64,000 bases of DNA, taken from contig NZ_JAVSCK010000003.1 of NCBI RefSeq assembly GCF_031932625.1, forward strand, positions 620,001 to 684,000, in the 5' to 3' direction. Every line of letters begins with the position of its first letter. The stretch's first letter is position 1. The notes beneath the pieces were generated by a model, which saw only the letters and a list, made by a program, of their open reading frames with translations, was not told where the DNA came from and did not search any database. The stretch is from Hwangdonia seohaensis. Lineage in GTDB: Bacteria > Bacteroidota > Bacteroidia > Flavobacteriales > Flavobacteriaceae. This document shows positions 60,699 through 64,000 of the stretch, piece by piece. Both the position numbers and the translations under genes were made by a program.

Positions 60699-61595
60699 TT
60701 ATTTATTGTCTGTTAATTGTAAAAATTGTTCTTCTAAACTCTCTTTACGCTGTACTAAATGGGTGAGTATAATACCGTTTTCAAAAAGGTATTTATTAAA
60801 GTCTTCAGAAAGCATCGGTTCGTTTAAAAAAGCGGTTATCAATCCATCTTTTTCTTTTATCGATTTGAACGAAGCATTGTTTTCCAAAAGTTTTATCAAA
60901 TCCTTTTGCTTGTTACATTTCAATTCAAAAAAACCGTGACTTGAAATCATTTCGTCAACACGACCCGAATATAATTTTACGCCTTTGCGCAATACCACAA
61001 CGTGCGAGCATACTTTTTCAACTTCATCCAACAAATGCGATGCCAGTAAAATGGTGGTGCCTTTGGCTGCAATTTGCTTAATGATTTCCCGAATTTGATG
61101 AATACCTTGGGGGTCCAACCCATTTGTGGGTTCGTCTAAAATTAAAATTTCCGGATCGTTTAATAGTGCCGAGGCAATGGCTAAACGCTGTTTCATCCCT
61201 AAAGAATAGGTTCTAAACTTACTGTCTTTTCTATCTAACAAGCCAACAATTTCGAGCTTTTCTTCAACCTTGTTATAATCAACGCCTTTAATTTTGCAAA
61301 CCAGTTTTAAATTCTGTGTCGCCGTCATATATGGGTAAAAGTTTGGTCGCTCAATTATGGCACCAACTTTTTTTAAGGCATCGTGTGTGGTTGTTTGCCC
61401 GTCAAACCATTTAAAATCGCCATGTGTTTTATTGACAACATTTAAAACAATGCCTAAGGTTGTGGATTTTCCGCTTCCGTTTGGTCCTAAAATGCCATAA
61501 ACGTTACCTTTGTTAATGGTAAACGACAAATCTTTTACAGCGGTTAAATACCCAAATTTTTTGGTAAGATTATTAATTGTAAGTATTGGTTCCAA
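60699..61595 (-). CDS. ABC-2 type transporter ATPase (BcrA-like)
   Basis: This 298-residue ATPase has Walker A GPNGSGKST (near residue 37), the signature LGMKQRLAIA preceded by TYS, Walker B ILILDEPTNGLDPQGI near 150 and the H-loop ASHLLDEVEK. The signature reads YSLGMKQR instead of LSGGQ, as normal for this DrrA/BcrA branch. A C-terminal extension of about 80 residues is typical. It is followed by its permease gene and preceded by a divergent hypothetical gene. Confidence 0.92.
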   Translation of the reverse strand: MEPILTINNLTKKFGYLTAVKDLSFTINKGNVYGILGPNGSGKSTTLGIVLNVVNKTHGDFKWFDGQTTTHDALKKVGAIIERPNFYPYMTATQNLKLVCKIKGVDYNKVEEKLEIVGLLDRKDSKFRTYSLGMKQRLAIASALLNDPEILILDEPTNGLDPQGIHQIREIIKQIAAKGTTILLASHLLDEVEKVCSHVVVLRKGVKLYSGRVDEMISSHGFFELKCNKQKDLIKLLENNASFKSIKEKDGLITAFLNEPMLSEDFNKYLFENGIILTHLVQRKESLEEQFLQLTDNK

Positions 61596-61665
61596 TATGC
61601 GTGGTTTTTATGCTGAATTAATATCAACACGGTTAGTTATTAAAGTATGACGATGCTCAACTTGT

Positions 61666-61701
61666 TTTGTTACACGATTATCAATAAAAGCTTTAACTTT
61701 G
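61666..61701 (+). promoter_or_regulatory. Promoter of the gene at 61719
   Basis: TTTG at 61666-61669 and TAACTTTG at 61694-61701 are 24 nt apart. The second is a full TAnnTTTG match. The ATG lies 17 nt beyond it. Confidence 0.55.
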
Positions 61702-61718
61702 AATAATTTTATAAATAT

Positions 61719-62783
61719 ATGCAAGATTTAAAAATATCTAAAAAAAAGCCATCGTTCCCAATATCGGATCAGTTGAACGACTATCTTTCTGAATACAACA
61801 GAAATATTGAAATTCCCATCTTTTATGATGATTTGTTGCGCTTTCAAGGTTCGGTAGTGGTTTATGATAAAGATGATAACGATACGTTGTGGATACGGGT
61901 TTATTATAACGATTACGAGCGCGAAGAGATAGATTTGTCTTTAAAAAAGGTGTACACCATTTTACATTCTGATGGTAACGAAAGCACCATTCCGTTTTTA
62001 AATGTTGATGCCATTGATTACTGCACCTTTGGAAACTCGAAACCATTTAGAATAAAAATCAGAAATATTTTAAATGACAATTACACCTATTTTTATGTGA
62101 AAACTGCCGATGCATCGCGTGTTTATGGGCTTGAACTGGAGCACATGCTATCGCCTTATAACCTGAATTTTTTGGTGTACAATAATACCTTGATAGAGGA
62201 GCACATTGCAGGAATTCCGGGTGATGAGTTTATAAAAAAGATGCTTCCAAATTGTTCTAAATCTGAAAAATCTCAAATCGCCAAAGAGTTTGTCAAGTTT
62301 AACGAACGCTGTATGATTAGGCTTTTGGGCGATATGCGCTCTTACAATTATGTAATTGTGCCCACCCACGATTTTGACCATGTGGTGTACAAAATAAGAC
62401 CAATAGATTTTGACCAACAATGTTACGAAGGCAAGTTTAATATTTACAGGCCCCAGTTTTTTAAGGAAAATTTTGAAATGGTAGAATTGGTAGCCAATAG
62501 TTTCCAGAAATTTTCGATAGACCAATATAAAATTGAAGAACGCTCTACGCTTGTAAAACGGTTAAAAAGCTTTCACGGTAGGATAGATGAGCTTATGTCA
62601 TGTATGCTTAACGATTCCATATCCAAAGATGCCAACATAGATTTGCTTAAAATGAAAATATTTGAGTATACCCAAGACGTAAACTTTAAGCGATGCAATA
62701 ACATGGGGCAAATCCTTAAAGCGGCACTTGAGTTTTTGGTAAGAAATTATGAAGATGTCAACCTTAAAAGGCTTAAAGCTTAA
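61719..62783 (+). CDS. Conserved hypothetical protein with kinase-like motif pair
   Basis: This 354-residue cytoplasmic protein belongs to no family I can name. About residues 35-140 are beta-rich. Near residues 205-235 the sequence LLGDMRSYNYVIV, followed after some 15 residues by IRPIDFDQQ, recalls the catalytic G-D-x4-N loop and the metal-binding I-D-F-D of APH-like and HipA-like kinases. The glycine-rich N-lobe and ATP-binding lysine are not evident. The C-terminus is helical. It converges with the next gene, sharing the bases TTAA of their stop codons. The kinase idea is inference. Confidence 0.7.
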   Translation: MQDLKISKKKPSFPISDQLNDYLSEYNRNIEIPIFYDDLLRFQGSVVVYDKDDNDTLWIRVYYNDYEREEIDLSLKKVYTILHSDGNESTIPFLNVDAIDYCTFGNSKPFRIKIRNILNDNYTYFYVKTADASRVYGLELEHMLSPYNLNFLVYNNTLIEEHIAGIPGDEFIKKMLPNCSKSEKSQIAKEFVKFNERCMIRLLGDMRSYNYVIVPTHDFDHVVYKIRPIDFDQQCYEGKFNIYRPQFFKENFEMVELVANSFQKFSIDQYKIEERSTLVKRLKSFHGRIDELMSCMLNDSISKDANIDLLKMKIFEYTQDVNFKRCNNMGQILKAALEFLVRNYEDVNLKRLKA

Positions 62784-63292
62784 TTCCAGTTTTCATCAAA
62801 ATCCAGATTGTCGTAGTCGTCAATATCCAGCTCGTCTTCAAATTCATTAAAGGTGTCATCATCATCAGCTTCAAATAATTTTTCTGGAGCGTTATCCGGT
62901 ACTTGACCTTGCACAAACATAAGGTTGGGGTAGTCATAACCCTCCTCTTCCTCAACAATTTCAGCGAGCTCAACATAAAAGGTCCACATGCTTAAAAAGT
63001 CGTAAACGTAAATTAGTTTGGTTTGTGCTTCGTGCACCACGCTATCCAAAGCCGTTTCGTTCATTAAACGTGCAGAATTATCGTCGCTTAAATCGAACAA
63101 CGAAATTTCTTCACCTTGATCCCATTGATCGTTGCTTAAATAGAACGATGCCATTTCAGAACCATCAAACCCAAAAGACTGCGTGATGATGTTGTGCAAA
63201 TCCTCAAGCGTATCGGTTTCCCGGATTTCTACATCGCGAAAAACATCCTCTTCGGTATCGTTATCAAGTATAATTCTAAATCTGTAAATCAT
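62780..63292 (-). CDS. pRiA4b ORF-3-like protein (IS1096 TnpR-like fold)
   Basis: This 170-residue protein matches the plasmid pRiA4b ORF-3 family, often labelled IS1096 passenger TnpR. It has IYRFRIILDNDTEEDVFRDVEI, then LEDLHNIITQSFGFDGSEMASFYLS-type and DFLSMWTFYVELAEIV. The C-terminal 35 residues are very acidic (EADDDDTFNEFEDELDIDDYDNL). No transposase is nearby, so the mobile-element name says nothing about its role. It overlaps the convergent gene by 4 nt and is followed upstream by heme A synthase. Confidence 0.85.
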   Translation of the reverse strand: MIYRFRIILDNDTEEDVFRDVEIRETDTLEDLHNIITQSFGFDGSEMASFYLSNDQWDQGEEISLFDLSDDNSARLMNETALDSVVHEAQTKLIYVYDFLSMWTFYVELAEIVEEEEGYDYPNLMFVQGQVPDNAPEKLFEADDDDTFNEFEDELDIDDYDNLDFDENWN

Positions 63293-63330
63293 TCTGAAAA
63301 ATTATTGCTGCAAAGATAAGTCTTTTTGTG

Positions 63331-64000
63331 CTATTTACTAAAACGGTGCAAGGTAAATGTCATGGCACTTAATAAGAAAAAAGCACCCATTTGATGCGCC
63401 ACACCTAACCATAATGGTACGGCATATATTATAGTGAATACACCCAATAAAAATTGAAAACCAACCAAAATAAGCAAGGCATCTACACCTTTTTTCTGCA
63501 GATTCGTAAGCGTTAGTTTTCGAGCTTTTAACCATAAAATTACAATCGAAATGACTACGATATATGCTAAAGTGCGGTGAATAAATTGAATGCCACTTGG
63601 GTTTTCAATTAGGTTTTTATAGAAGGGTTCAAGGATATACACCGTGTGATGCATAAATTCATTTTCATTCATTAAAGGCCAGTGGTTATGCAGCAATCCA
63701 GCCTTTAGGCCAGCTACAAATGCACCATAAATTATCTGAACAATTAGGATTAAATAGCTTACGATAATAAGATTTCTAAATTTGGTGCTTATTGGTTTTT
63801 TGTTTGGGTAAATTAAATCCAAAGCCACCCAAAGTGTGGCCGCAAACGTGAGGAATGCTGTGGTTAAATGCGCCGCTAAACGGTAATGGCTTACATCGGG
63901 TCTATCAACCAACCCGCTTTTAACCATATACCAACCCAAAAAACCTTGAAAGCCACCAAGCACCAATAAAATTAGGCATTTTTTAATCGTTTTGTTGGTG
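63331..64000 (-). CDS. ctaA: Heme A synthase (CtaA/COX15), 5' truncated by the window edge
   Basis: The frame is open through 64000, so the start lies outside the window. A TTG at 63966 is internal and not the start. About 223 residues are visible with six hydrophobic spans. LVLGGFQGFLGWYMVKSGL, SHYRLAAHLTTAF, and the later FIHRTLAY and GVAHQMGAFFLL supply the heme-ligand histidines of the COX15/CtaA family. The enzyme oxidises heme O to heme A for cytochrome c oxidase in the inner membrane. Confidence 0.92.
   Translation of the reverse strand, partial: TNKTIKKCLILLVLGGFQGFLGWYMVKSGLVDRPDVSHYRLAAHLTTAFLTFAATLWVALDLIYPNKKPISTKFRNLIIVSYLILIVQIIYGAFVAGLKAGLLHNHWPLMNENEFMHHTVYILEPFYKNLIENPSGIQFIHRTLAYIVVISIVILWLKARKLTLTNLQKKGVDALLILVGFQFLLGVFTIIYAVPLWLGVAHQMGAFFLLSAMTFTLHRFSK

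Noticed and set aside
62780..63292. Mobile element because of the family name IS1096 passenger TnpR
   Set aside because: No transposase, inverted ends or target duplication is nearby. The name is historical.
1..64000. tRNA, rRNA, riboswitch or CRISPR loci
   Set aside because: I searched the gaps by eye for cloverleaf-type GGTTCRA segments, known riboswitch cores and spaced direct repeats, and saw none. A covariance-model search would be the decisive test.

Overview
The window reads as a chromosomal segment of a marine-type member of the Flavobacteriaceae (Bacteroidota). The evidence is the AT-rich sequence, the Bacteroidota-type promoter element TAnnTTTG in front of several genes, the near absence of Shine-Dalgarno sequences, and many family-typical genes: four secreted proteins with type B sorting domains of the type IX secretion system (T9SS), a PorV-like barrel protein, a PUR-family nucleic-acid-binding protein, a long NusB and a TonB-linked beta-barrel receptor. 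I found no rRNA, tRNA, CRISPR array, transposase or prophage. No classical transcription regulator is visible.

Layout. 1-5.0 kb: the 3' part of a surface polysaccharide operon (end of an upstream gene, two GT4 glycosyltransferases, an O-antigen ligase/polymerase, a polyprenyl glycosylphosphotransferase). 5.2-7.5 kb: a DUF4105 protein and a PorV/PorQ-family protein. 7.6-9.9 kb: phosphatidylserine synthase, a DUF808 membrane protein and a GIY-YIG nuclease gene enclosed by three identical 27-nt palindromic repeats. 9.9-12.9 kb, minus strand: kdsD-tatC-CMD protein-lptB, an envelope biogenesis operon. 13.1-15.3 kb: a RecQ helicase without the usual zinc cysteines. 15.3-18.6 kb: an accessory patch with nested interspersed repeats, a NERD nuclease-domain gene, a small membrane protein gene, and a pair encoding a one-lobe helicase-like protein and an unknown partner. 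18.7-22.5 kb: MFS exporter, DinB protein, ABC exporter and a 34-residue lysine-rich ORF. 22.7-28.7 kb: a cNMP/CBS/DUF294 protein with a DnaQ-type exonuclease, converging on a sodium symporter operon (AGCS, DUF4212, SSS). 28.8-33.4 kb: TfoX-like, DUF3800, TonB-linked receptor and YdeI-like genes. 33.7-38.1 kb: yajC, DUF1573 and nusB, divergent from an ABC exporter and the PUR gene. 38.3-45.1 kb: sterol desaturase, lysA, sucC, DUF1456, TerB-like and uvrB. 45.1-59.8 kb: four large type B T9SS cargo genes, all on the minus strand, with one unrelated small gene between the first two. 59.8-64 kb: an ABC-2 transporter pair, an unrecognised protein with kinase-like motifs, a pRiA4b ORF-3-like protein, and the 3' part of heme A synthase, cut by the window edge.

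The most unusual points are the 14.6-kb stretch of T9SS cargo genes built from repeated C-D-x-D-x-D-G modules; the roughly 1.28-kb tract shared almost unchanged and without indels by the last two of these genes; the GIY-YIG gene bracketed by inverted copies of one REP-like palindrome; the nesting of one interspersed repeat inside another after recQ; and the loss of the RecQ zinc cysteines. All functional calls rest on reading motifs and family resemblance by eye. No database search was run.
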